A stretch of DNA of 14,525 nt, from the NCBI GenBank assembly GCA_913051905.1, contig CAJXBY010000052.1, forward strand, positions 1-14,525, in the 5' to 3' direction. Below the pieces are notes generated by a model, which saw only the letters and a program-made list of their open reading frames with translations, had not been told where the DNA came from and did not search any database. Below are positions 7,922 through 14,093 of the stretch, in pieces. This stretch comes from an uncultured Gammaproteobacteria bacterium. GTDB taxonomy: Bacteria; Pseudomonadota; Gammaproteobacteria; Arenicellales; UBA868. The stretch's first letter is position 1; each line of letters starts with the position of its first letter. The position numbers and the translations under genes are program-made.

Positions 7922-9412
7922 ATGACGCGGAAAACCGAACACTGGGACGTGATTGTGGTGGGTGCCGGAAACGCGGCCCACGCCGCTGCCGTATCGGCCC
8001 GTGAGAGCGGTGCAGCCCGTGTGCTCATGATCGAAAAGGCACCCGAGCGTCTGCGCGGCGGTAACACGCATTACAGCGGTGGTCTGTTCCGGGTGGCTTT
8101 CGACAACCCGGAGGCACTGCTGGATTTGGTGCCGGAGGTCCAGGCCGAGGTGCCGGACTTCCTGACGGGCGTCTCGCCGTACCCGGCCGAGGCGTTCTGG
8201 GCCGATCTTCGCCGTGTGACGCGCGGCGGCGTGGACCCTGACTTGGGTGAACTGCTCGTATCCCGTTCTTTAGAGACCGCCTCTTGGATGGTGGCACAGG
8301 GCATTCGGATGGAAGCCGCCGTGTCGTTGGCGGCGATCGAATACGGAGGCAAAGTCAAGTGGCCCTCCGGTGCTGTGATTCGGGCGGTGGATGAAGGCGT
8401 TGGACTGTCACGCATGTGGTTCGAGATCGCGAGGCGGCACGGCATTGCTCTGCGTTACCAAACCGGTGCACAGCAGCTTATCCAGGATCGTTCCGGGCGG
8501 GTCTGTGGCGTTGTTGTCCGTGACCAGGAAGGGATCACCGAACTCAGTGCCGGCAGCGTGGTGCTTGCCTGTGGAGGGTTCGAGGCAAACCCCGAGTGGC
8601 GCGCTCGATATCTTCGACAGCCCTGGGACATGGCTAAGGTTCGCGGCACAGCCTATAACACCGGTGACGGGTTGCGCATGGCGCTGGAGCTAGGGGCTCT
8701 GCCGTTCGGTCACTGGAGCGGTAACCACGGTACTCCGATAGATGCTGACGCACCGCCCTATGGTGACCGGCAACTGACGGACAAGACCAACCGGCTGTCG
8801 TACCCGCTGGGTGTGATGGTGAACACCGATGGTGACCGGTTCATCGACGAAGGCGAGGACTTCCAGCTTTACACCTATGCCAAGACCGGAGGTGCCATCC
8901 TGCTTCAGCCGGGTCACGTGGCTTTCCAGATATTCGATGCCAAGGTCTCCGAACTGCTTGAACCGCGCTACGTTACGGGCACGCCATTGCTCGCGGACAC
9001 GCTGGATGAGCTGATCGACAAGCTGCCGGTGGTTAAAGCCCGTCTCAAAGAGATCCTCGTGGCCTACAATGCTGCTGCGCGTTCTGTTGGTTTTGATCCA
9101 ACAGTGCATGACGGTCTGGCGACCCAGGGGCTCATGCCGGACAAGAGCAACTGGGCACAGCCTCTGGACAGCCCACCGTTTCGAGCCTACCCCGTGACCG
9201 GTGGGATCACCTTCACTTTTGGCGGACTGCGTGTTGATCAGAACGCCCAGGTGCTGGCAAGTGACTGGACCGTGATCGAAGGGCTTTACACCTGTGGTGA
9301 GATGGTCGGTGGTCTGTTTCACCACAATTATCCCGGCGGATCCGGGCTGACCTCAGGCGTTGTCTTCGGTCGTATCGCCGGCCGGGCTGCTGCCGAATCG
9401 GCAGCAGACTGA
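7922..9412 (+). CDS. FAD-dependent dehydrogenase, fumarate reductase/TcuA-like
   Basis: A 496-residue flavoprotein. The dinucleotide-binding motif is at the N-terminus: DVIVVGAGNAAHAAAVSA (9-26). The acidic residue ending the second strand is Glu38, in MIEKA, and RGGNTHYSGG follows at 45-54. This opening resembles the tricarballylate dehydrogenase TcuA and the fumarate reductase/KstD flavoprotein family. The second FAD-contact region is near the C-terminus, with GLYTCGEMVGGLFHHNYPGG and GSGLTSGVVFGRIAG. Family members insert or remove a C=C bond next to a carboxylate or carbonyl. The gene lies 8 bases after the cyclase gene with only a weak purine run before the ATG, so translation may rely on coupling. 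No signal peptide or heme domain is seen, so it is probably cytosolic. A TcuA-like substrate, a tricarboxylate or branched dicarboxylate, is an inference that would suit the citryl-CoA-lyase-like gene downstream. Confidence 0.88.
   Translation: MTRKTEHWDVIVVGAGNAAHAAAVSARESGAARVLMIEKAPERLRGGNTHYSGGLFRVAFDNPEALLDLVPEVQAEVPDFLTGVSPYPAEAFWADLRRVTRGGVDPDLGELLVSRSLETASWMVAQGIRMEAAVSLAAIEYGGKVKWPSGAVIRAVDEGVGLSRMWFEIARRHGIALRYQTGAQQLIQDRSGRVCGVVVRDQEGITELSAGSVVLACGGFEANPEWRARYLRQPWDMAKVRGTAYNTGDGLRMALELGALPFGHWSGNHGTPIDADAPPYGDRQLTDKTNRLSYPLGVMVNTDGDRFIDEGEDFQLYTYAKTGGAILLQPGHVAFQIFDAKVSELLEPRYVTGTPLLADTLDELIDKLPVVKARLKEILVAYNAAARSVGFDPTVHDGLATQGLMPDKSNWAQPLDSPPFRAYPVTGGITFTFGGLRVDQNAQVLASDWTVIEGLYTCGEMVGGLFHHNYPGGSGLTSGVVFGRIAGRAAAESAAD
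9387..9407 (+). repeat. Perfect inverted repeat at the 3' end of the flavoprotein gene
   Basis: Arms CTGCTGCCGA (9387-9396) and TCGGCAGCAG (9398-9407) are perfect complements around a single A. RNA would fold into a GC-rich stem of about nine pairs with a three-base loop. It overlaps the last codons, five bases before the stop ends. No T-run follows, so it is not a classic intrinsic terminator. It could protect the 3' end or slow exit from the long upstream operon before the 185-base spacer. Confidence 0.6.
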
Positions 9413-9597
9413 CTGTAACCGCTCCCGAAACGTCCGGTGATCCACCAAAGAAGAAGCGTTGTCGAACAACCCGGATTTGTTTCACGGGTGGGGAACTGTG
9501 TTAACGTCAGTGGCACCGTGTAATCCGCAACCGGGACATCGAGCACGGCGGACACGGCGTGAAGACTCTGCCGCCTCACTGTAAGGAGAAATGCATC
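9413..9597 (+). promoter_or_regulatory. Spacer between operon parts, possible promoter and operator
   Basis: This is the longest gap between genes. It holds a 13-base dyad, GTTGT-CGA-ACAAC, at 9458-9470. It also holds two direct copies of CACGGCG nine bases apart (9544-9550 and 9553-9559). A weak sigma70-like pair is possible: TTGTTT at 9477-9482, then 17 bases, then GTTAAC at 9500-9505, but the -10 match is poor. I see no small gene with a good ribosome binding site. The gap probably marks a new transcription start for the lyase, ligase and methyltransferase genes; this is inference. Confidence 0.35.
9583..9588 (+). promoter_or_regulatory. Ribosome binding site deciding the citryl-CoA-lyase-like start
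   Basis: AAGGAG lies 9 bases before the ATG at 9598. The in-frame GTG at 9559 has no such site, and the extra residues it would add do not look conserved. Confidence 0.7.
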
Positions 9598-10365
9598 ATG
9601 GCCGTCGAGACCACACCCCGTACCCAGCTGTGTAGCCACGATGAAAAGGCGATTTATGTTCGAGGTCGGTCACTCGTAGACGAGTTGATCGGGGGGATGA
9701 GTTTTACGGAGATGACGTATCTGGCGGTGACGGGTAGGGTGCCCGGCGAGACCGAAACGCGGGTCCTGGACGCTGTTCTGGTCACGCTGATGGAACACGG
9801 CATGACGCCCAGCGCCATCGCTGCCCGCATGGTCTACTCCTCAGCACCCGAGAATGTTCAGGCAGGTGTGAGCGCGGGTCTGCTTGCGGTCGGCTCGGTT
9901 TTTGTAGGCACCATGGAAGGTTGCGCGGATCTGATCGAGCAGGTCCGGCAGGCTGATAATCGTGAGGCCCAGGCCCGGGCCATTGCGACCGAGCACCGGA
10001 CATCCCGAACCCCTGTCCCTGGCTTTGGGCACCCTTTTCACCGGCCTGATGACCCGCGGACACCCCGGCTGTTCCAGGTTGCGCGGGCGGCGGGCGTTGA
10101 GGGGGATCATATCGCTGCCCTCAAAACACTGTCGCTGGCGGTAGACGAGATCTATGACCGGCACCTGACCATCAATGCGACCGGTGCGATCGCGGCATTA
10201 CTGGGAGAGATCGGACTGCCCGCCCGAATCATGCGGGGTATGGCTGTACTTTCACGCGCTGCAGGACTGGTGGCACACATCGCAGAGGAACAGCGAGACC
10301 CGGCCATGGTGAAGATGTGGCAGGCGGCCGAGCACGCTGTCCCGTACCAGGACCCCACAGCCTGA
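9598..10365 (+). CDS. Short citrate-synthase-fold protein, citryl-CoA lyase type
   Basis: A 255-residue protein, much shorter than true citrate synthases (about 370-430) but typical of single-polypeptide citryl-CoA-lyase-like proteins. Landmarks are VRGRSLVDELIGGMSFTEMTYL (21-42, split here only by description), MEHGMTPSAIAARMV with His67, PGFGHPFHRPDDPRTPRL with the catalytic-type His145, and LSRAAGLVAHIAEE (218-231), which carries the CoA/citrate-binding Arg220. The aspartate of the usual N-V-D-[FG] catalytic motif is Thr195 here (TINATG). I believe this change is common in the short lyase-like group, but I could not check. Expected chemistry is reversible cleavage of a 3-hydroxy-3-carboxyacyl-CoA into acetyl-CoA (or another acyl-CoA) and an oxo acid. 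It leads the second gene group, 16 bases before an acyl-CoA ligase that could make its CoA substrate. Confidence 0.82.
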   Translation: MAVETTPRTQLCSHDEKAIYVRGRSLVDELIGGMSFTEMTYLAVTGRVPGETETRVLDAVLVTLMEHGMTPSAIAARMVYSSAPENVQAGVSAGLLAVGSVFVGTMEGCADLIEQVRQADNREAQARAIATEHRTSRTPVPGFGHPFHRPDDPRTPRLFQVARAAGVEGDHIAALKTLSLAVDEIYDRHLTINATGAIAALLGEIGLPARIMRGMAVLSRAAGLVAHIAEEQRDPAMVKMWQAAEHAVPYQDPTA

Positions 10366-10381
10366 CCAGCCATGGTCTAGG

Positions 10382-11926
10382 GTGATCGGACGTTTGAGAC
10401 CCGAAAGCAATACCGCGACGCTGATTGCCCGAGCCGCCGGAAGCACGGTTTCCGGGCTATTCGGAGATCGCGTCCGTACAGGGCCCGAAGCGATCGCCCT
10501 GACCGACGGCGATCATCAGCTGAGTTATCGTCTGCTCGACGAGCGGATCAACCGCCTCGTCTCACTGCTCGACTCACGTGGGGTAGGCCATGGGAGTCGG
10601 ATCGCGGTCTTCAGCGAAAACCGCATCGAATACCTCGAGATCATCCTGGCGGCCGCACGCGCGGGCGCTATCGTTGCCTGTCAGAACTGGCGGCTGGCAC
10701 CGGCGGAACTCAGCCATTGCCTGCAGCTGGCCGAGCCTGCTTTGGTGTTCGTATCGCCTCGCTACCGTGATGGGTTAGCTGCTGCCGGGTGCACGCTGCC
10801 AGCGATAGAACTGGGCGAGGCATACCAGGCGCTGGTTGCACAGAGTGACCCGCACCCGCACCCGGAGGCTGCCGTTCCGGAGGACCCGCTGCTGCTGCTC
10901 TACACCAGCGGAACGACGGGCCTGCCAAAGGGTGCGCTCATCAGTCACCGTGCAGAGGTCGCCCGCAACATCGTCGTGTGTGCCGAATTCGGCATCAGGC
11001 CGGGCGACGCCTTCCCGGCCTGGTCGCCGCTCTATCACATGGGCGCCACGGAAGTTTCTCTGTGCACCTTGATGAACGGCGGGAAGGTGATCGTCGTCAA
11101 TGGCTTTGATGTCCCGCGGCTCGCCGATCTGGTGGCTGAAGAACGTATCGGCTGGCTGCTCATCATGCCGGGGATGGTCGAGGCCTTCGCCGAAGAGCTG
11201 GAACAGCGCGGCGTGGTACCCCGCGGCATCAGGCTGTGCGGTGTGATGGCCGACCTGGTACCGCCGCATCTGATCGCCCGTATCACGAAACTGCTGAACG
11301 CGCCCTACGCCAACACCTTCGGTGCGACCGAAACGGGCTGCCCACCATGCTCTTCCAATCAGATTCCCGTCGGGATCTCGCCCGACCGTTTATCCAAAAC
11401 TCAGAGCCCGTTCTGTGAAGTGCGACTGGTCGATGCAGCAGACGACGATGTGCCGGATGGTACGCCCGGCGAACTCGCGATGAGGGGTCCGACGCTTTTC
11501 AGCGGTTATTGGCGGAACGACGAAGCCAACCGTCGGGATTTTCGTGGCGGTTGGTTTCACATGGGTGACGTTTTTGTGCGTAATCCGGATGGGACGCTGG
11601 ATTTCGTAGACCGGGTCAAGTATCTGATAAAAAGTGGCGGCGAAAACATCTATCCGGCCGAGATCGAGCGGGTGCTGCTTTCCGATCCCGGCGTTGCCGA
11701 TGCGGCGGTGGTCCGCCAGAAGGATGAGCGTTGGGGCGAGGTGCCGGTTGCATTTGTTGCACGCTGTGAAGACGCGTTGACGGAAACAATGCTGCTGGCA
11801 CGCTGCCGTGAAGAACTGGCAGGATTCAAACAGCCAAAGGCCATCCACTTTATTGCACTGGGTGATTTTCCACGCAGTGCGTCGGGTAAGATTCAGCGCC
11901 ACAGCCTAGAAGAACGGCTGGCTTGA
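10382..11926 (+). CDS. Second acyl-CoA ligase (class I adenylate-forming)
   Basis: A 514-residue AMP-forming CoA ligase. Motifs in order are P-loop YTSGTTGLPKG (174-184), GATETG (314-319), the MGD aspartate (394-396), FVDRVKYLIKSGGENIYPAE (408-427), and the catalytic Lys503 in GKIQRHSLEE. It resembles medium-length acyl-CoA or aryl-CoA ligases; the substrate is not readable. It is clearly diverged from the first ligase (Ile-Tyr-Pro rather than Ile-Met-Ala after GEN), so it is not a recent duplicate. The start is uncertain. GTG 10382 is the furthest-upstream plausible start, but its ribosome site is weak; TTG 10394 is an alternative. A small hairpin, GACCA-GCCA-TGGTC (10364-10377), fills the gap after the lyase gene and could affect initiation. 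It is probably co-transcribed with the lyase gene. Confidence 0.88.
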   Translation: MIGRLRPESNTATLIARAAGSTVSGLFGDRVRTGPEAIALTDGDHQLSYRLLDERINRLVSLLDSRGVGHGSRIAVFSENRIEYLEIILAAARAGAIVACQNWRLAPAELSHCLQLAEPALVFVSPRYRDGLAAAGCTLPAIELGEAYQALVAQSDPHPHPEAAVPEDPLLLLYTSGTTGLPKGALISHRAEVARNIVVCAEFGIRPGDAFPAWSPLYHMGATEVSLCTLMNGGKVIVVNGFDVPRLADLVAEERIGWLLIMPGMVEAFAEELEQRGVVPRGIRLCGVMADLVPPHLIARITKLLNAPYANTFGATETGCPPCSSNQIPVGISPDRLSKTQSPFCEVRLVDAADDDVPDGTPGELAMRGPTLFSGYWRNDEANRRDFRGGWFHMGDVFVRNPDGTLDFVDRVKYLIKSGGENIYPAEIERVLLSDPGVADAAVVRQKDERWGEVPVAFVARCEDALTETMLLARCREELAGFKQPKAIHFIALGDFPRSASGKIQRHSLEERLA

Positions 11927-11961
11927 TGAGGTTCGATAGATCAGAGGGCTCCGGTCTTCGG

Positions 11962-11967
11962 TATGAT
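11962..11967 (+). promoter_or_regulatory. Candidate -10 box before the methyltransferase gene
   Basis: TATGAT matches the sigma70 -10 consensus at five of six positions and lies 32 bases before the ATG. I find no acceptable -35 at 15-19 bases upstream. Two direct copies of GATCAGA (11939-11945 and 11965-11971) flank the region. Weak evidence; the methyltransferase may instead be read through from the ligase gene. Confidence 0.25.
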
Positions 11968-11999
11968 CAGAAAAAGAAAAACCCAAAACGAGTAACGAT

Positions 12000-12824
12000 A
12001 TGAAAGACATCACTGACCATTACACACAGGGTTCCCTGCTGGATGCGATCAAAAATGGCCTTGCGTCACTCGGCAAGTCGCCGGAGACCGTCACTCTGGA
12101 AGACTTGGGTGCGGTGGACGAGTTTCATATCGGTGGCCGCGAGGCTACAGGTGAATTTCTGGACCAGCTCGAACTTCGTGAAGACGATCACGTTCTTGAT
12201 ATGGGTTGTGGGATCGGCGGAGCAGCGCGTTTCGCAGCCGGGCAGTACCGCAGTACCGTCACTGGCCTGGACCTGACGGCTCAATACGTCGAGACCGGGC
12301 AGGTGCTGTGTACCTGGGTGGGTCTGGCCGACCGGATCACGCTCCAACAGGGCAGTGGCACAGATATGCCTTTTGAAGATCATGCTTTTGATAAGGCCTA
12401 CATGATGCATGTGGGAATGAATATCGCAGACAAGGTGTCTCTGGCAAAAGAGCTCCACCGGGTCCTTAAACCCGGCGGGCGTCTTGGAATCTACGATGTG
12501 ATGCGGGTGGGAGAGGGCGATCTGACCTTTCCCTTGCCGTGGTCTTCGGTCCCGGATACCAACGCACTCAGCCCGCCGGAAGAATATAAGGCGGCGCTTG
12601 CCGGGGCAGGTTTCAACCTGCTTGCCGAAAGGAACCGGCGGGTTTTTGCGATGGCGTTCTTTACCCAGCTACGGGCTGCCATGGCGAACGCGGGTGGTCC
12701 GCCCCCTTTGGGGCTTCATCTCCTGATGGGAGAGACCACGCCGGAGAAGATCAAGAACGTCGTGGGCCACATCTCGGAGAACTGTCTCGCACCGGTCGAA
12801 CTCATCGCCGAAAAACCGCTGTGA
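12000..12824 (+). CDS. Class I SAM-dependent methyltransferase
   Basis: A 274-residue Rossmann-type methyltransferase. Motif I is VLDMGCGIGG at 65-74, the acidic residue ending strand 2 is Asp91 in TGLDLT, and the post-motif region includes GSGTDMPFEDHAFDKAYMMHV and ELHRVLKPGGRLGIYDVM. The N-terminal helix region (HYTQGSLLDAIKNGL) and overall pattern resemble methyltransferases of the glycine/sarcosine N-methyl, tocopherol and UbiE-like groups, which act on small molecules. Whether the acceptor is N, O or C cannot be told. It starts 73 bases after the ligase gene and is the last plus-strand gene before the convergent junction. It may modify the pathway substrate, or be unrelated and only sit downstream. 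The ribosome binding site is weak. Confidence 0.88.
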   Translation: MKDITDHYTQGSLLDAIKNGLASLGKSPETVTLEDLGAVDEFHIGGREATGEFLDQLELREDDHVLDMGCGIGGAARFAAGQYRSTVTGLDLTAQYVETGQVLCTWVGLADRITLQQGSGTDMPFEDHAFDKAYMMHVGMNIADKVSLAKELHRVLKPGGRLGIYDVMRVGEGDLTFPLPWSSVPDTNALSPPEEYKAALAGAGFNLLAERNRRVFAMAFFTQLRAAMANAGGPPPLGLHLLMGETTPEKIKNVVGHISENCLAPVELIAEKPL

Positions 12825-12852
12825 AAGCTATTGATTGACTGTTGTAGGTCAG

Positions 12853-12928
12853 CGGCTTGGCCGGCCCGGATCAAGGTGGGTGTTCACCCGGACGGATTGG
12901 TGTCAGATTCACGGGGCCGGCTTTGCCG
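12853..12928. repeat. Long imperfect inverted repeat in the convergent gap
   Basis: CGGC-TTG-GCCGGCCC (12853-12867) pairs with GGGCCGGC-TTT-GCCG (12914-12928): 12 of 15 positions complement perfectly, split by a 3-by-3 internal mismatch that could include a wobble pair. The loop of 46 bases contains its own small hairpin, GGGTG-TT-CACCC (12878-12889). It lies between the methyltransferase stop and the DUF1330 stop, where a two-way transcription end would be needed. There is no T-run on either side, so a classic intrinsic terminator is not supported. Confidence 0.5.
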
Positions 12929-12939
12929 AGTTGTAAGTT

Positions 12940-13233
12940 CTAATCGACGCCTTCGACGATCCTGAAATCGCGTACCACCCCGTCCGCGAGTTTTTCGAGT
13001 GCGGCCTGGTAATCTGCGCTCTCATACGTGGTCACTGCTGTTTCATAGCTATCGAATTCGGCAACAACAGTGCGTTCAGCTGTACCGGCTTCCTTGGCTG
13101 TGATCTGGCCGCCGCGAACCAGGAAGCGGCCACCGTTGGCTTTTACCGCCGGTGCCGCAAGCTCTGCGTAAGCTGCAAGTTTTGCCGGGTCTCTGATTTC
13201 GCGGTAAGCACTGATCCAGTATCCCTTTGCCAT
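12940..13233 (-). CDS. DUF1330 family protein
   Basis: A 97-residue protein of the DUF1330 (PF07045) family, a ferredoxin-like dimeric alpha/beta-barrel fold. Typical features are the opening KGYWISAYREIRDPAKLAAYAEL (given in part), the GGRFLVRGG segment at about 34-42, the RTVVAEFDSYETA segment, and the SADYQAALEKLADG segment near the C-terminus. Biochemical function is not established for most of the family; some members sit beside catabolic genes. It has a full Shine-Dalgarno AAGGAGG four bases before the ATG, and the gene follows the isochorismatase-fold gene at 113 bases on the same strand. The leader contains several hairpins (13232-13335), which suggests separate control of its translation. 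Family call is strong; function unknown. Confidence 0.87.
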   Translation of the reverse strand: MAKGYWISAYREIRDPAKLAAYAELAAPAVKANGGRFLVRGGQITAKEAGTAERTVVAEFDSYETAVTTYESADYQAALEKLADGVVRDFRIVEGVD

Positions 13234-13246
13234 AAGGCCTCCTTAT
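13232..13246 (-). promoter_or_regulatory. Hairpin enclosing the DUF1330 ribosome binding site
   Basis: On the plus strand, ATAAGG (13232-13237) and CCTTAT (13241-13246) are perfect arms around CCT. In the mRNA the Shine-Dalgarno AAGGAGG fills one arm and the loop, and the first two bases of the AUG lie in the other arm. The stem is short (six pairs, two of them G-C), so it may be only marginally stable. It could moderate initiation; inference. Confidence 0.4.
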
Positions 13247-13253
13247 TTTGTGG

Positions 13254-13275
13254 TGCTGACCTGCAGTCAGCAGGT
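13254..13275 (-). repeat. Two overlapping, mutually exclusive hairpins in the DUF1330 leader
   Basis: TGCTGAC (13254-13260) pairs with GTCAGCA (13266-13272) around CTGCA. ACCTGC (13259-13264) pairs with GCAGGT (13270-13275) around AGTCA. The two stems share bases, so only one can form at a time. They lie about nine bases upstream of the DUF1330 Shine-Dalgarno. This could be a switch-like RNA, a dyad bound by a protein, or chance. Confidence 0.45.
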
Positions 13276-13303
13276 TGATCCAGGCATGGAGCGAGGCCCG
13301 GTC

Positions 13304-13335
13304 TTGAGTTTCAGTTTTGACTGATGCGAACTCAA
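13304..13335 (-). repeat. Long hairpin just after the isochorismatase-fold gene
   Basis: Outer arms TTGAGTT (13304-13310) and AACTCAA (13329-13335) and inner arms TCAGT (13311-13315) and ACTGA (13320-13324) are perfect. They give a 12-pair stem with a TTTG loop and a single four-base bulge (TGCG). It begins 11 bases after the isochorismatase-fold stop on the minus strand. No U-run follows on that strand, so it is likely a 3'-end or processing hairpin rather than a standard terminator. Confidence 0.5.
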
Positions 13336-13346
13336 CAGCCGTGTTT

Positions 13347-13979
13347 TTAACATTTGAATGATTCAAATGCCACGGTCACCTCTGCCTTCTTGCAGGTGGC
13401 GCCGGTTTGCAGGTACTCCATAGCCGCGATCGAAGCAGTGTGCGCTTCCAGACTGGATCCTGTGACACAGTCTTCGATCACCCTGCAAAAGTAATCGTGC
13501 TGATGGGCATCGACAAACGTATAGTGTACGCAGACGTCGGTTAATCCCCCGACGAGAAATAGGGTGTCTGCTTTGAGTCCTTTAAGCAGTATTTCGAAGT
13601 CTGTTCCAAAAAAACAAGAGTAGCGTCGTTTGCGGATGACGTAATCATCTTTTTGCAGTCCGATCTCCTCTGCTGCGATCTCGGTGTTGGCGTTGCCTTC
13701 CAGGCAGTGGACGCCCTCGGTGCCGTCGAGTTCCCGGCCGAAATCAATCATGTTGTCCCTGTGAGCTTCCTGAAAAAAAACAATCGGAATGTCTGCTATA
13801 CGGGCGGTATCGATCACTCCTCTGGCTCTTCTCAGGCGGACCACATTGTCTTCCATGTGTGGAATGCCCGAGGCCGTACCGGGAAGAAAACTCCCCTGCT
13901 GAATATCGATCACGATCAATACCGGATTCCCTTCGATCAGTTTCCGCGGTATGGTTGTTTGATTGCTTTTCATATCCAT
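13347..13979 (-). CDS. Isochorismatase-fold cysteine hydrolase
   Basis: A 210-residue protein of the isochorismatase-like superfamily (PF00857), near the usual 180-220. The catalytic triad is visible: Asp25 in VLIVIDIQQGSF, Lys117 in YVIRKRRYSCFFGT, and the nucleophile Cys150 in VGGLTDVCVHYT. The following DAHQHDYFCRVIEDCVTGSS also matches. Many members hydrolyse amide or carbamoyl bonds (nicotinamidase, N-carbamoylsarcosine amidase, ureidoacrylate amidohydrolase), freeing ammonia; others act on isochorismate. The all-Cys/Asp/Lys triad favours an amidase. It starts at ATG 13979 (an ATG at 13973 is also possible; neither has a clear ribosome site) behind a good sigma70-like promoter at 14027-14054. 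Together with the amidohydrolase upstream it forms a minus-strand group that converges on the catabolic operon. A link to the same substrate is inference. Confidence 0.9.
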   Translation of the reverse strand: MDMKSNQTTIPRKLIEGNPVLIVIDIQQGSFLPGTASGIPHMEDNVVRLRRARGVIDTARIADIPIVFFQEAHRDNMIDFGRELDGTEGVHCLEGNANTEIAAEEIGLQKDDYVIRKRRYSCFFGTDFEILLKGLKADTLFLVGGLTDVCVHYTFVDAHQHDYFCRVIEDCVTGSSLEAHTASIAAMEYLQTGATCKKAEVTVAFESFKC

Positions 13980-14026
13980 ACTGTGCTGAATTGGTTAACC
14001 GGCGTTTCTGATGCTAGAGCTGTCAC

Positions 14027-14054
14027 AGTATAGAACGCCTGGGTCCGATGTCAG
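14027..14054 (-). promoter_or_regulatory. Sigma70-like promoter for the isochorismatase-fold gene
   Basis: Read on the minus strand, CTGACA (14049-14054) as -35 and TATACT (14027-14032) as -10 each match the consensus at five of six positions, with a 16-base spacer. Transcription would start near 14020, leaving a leader of about 40 bases that contains the palindrome GGTTAACC (13993-14000), a possible repressor site. The amidohydrolase gene upstream ends at 14094, so this promoter makes the downstream genes separately transcribed. Confidence 0.55.
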
Positions 14055-14093
14055 GTCTCGGGTCGATAGCGGTAAGACCGGAGCAGTCTGGAT

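Noticed and set aside
9511..9528. Possible sigma54 promoter (TGGCAC ... GC) in the spacer before the lyase gene
   Set aside because: The GG and GC dinucleotides are 13 bases apart; sigma54 needs 10. The -12 element TTGC is also absent.
3030..11926. The two acyl-CoA ligases as a recent tandem duplication
   Set aside because: They differ in length (545 and 514), core motif wording and start signals, and lie in separate gene groups. They share only family motifs.
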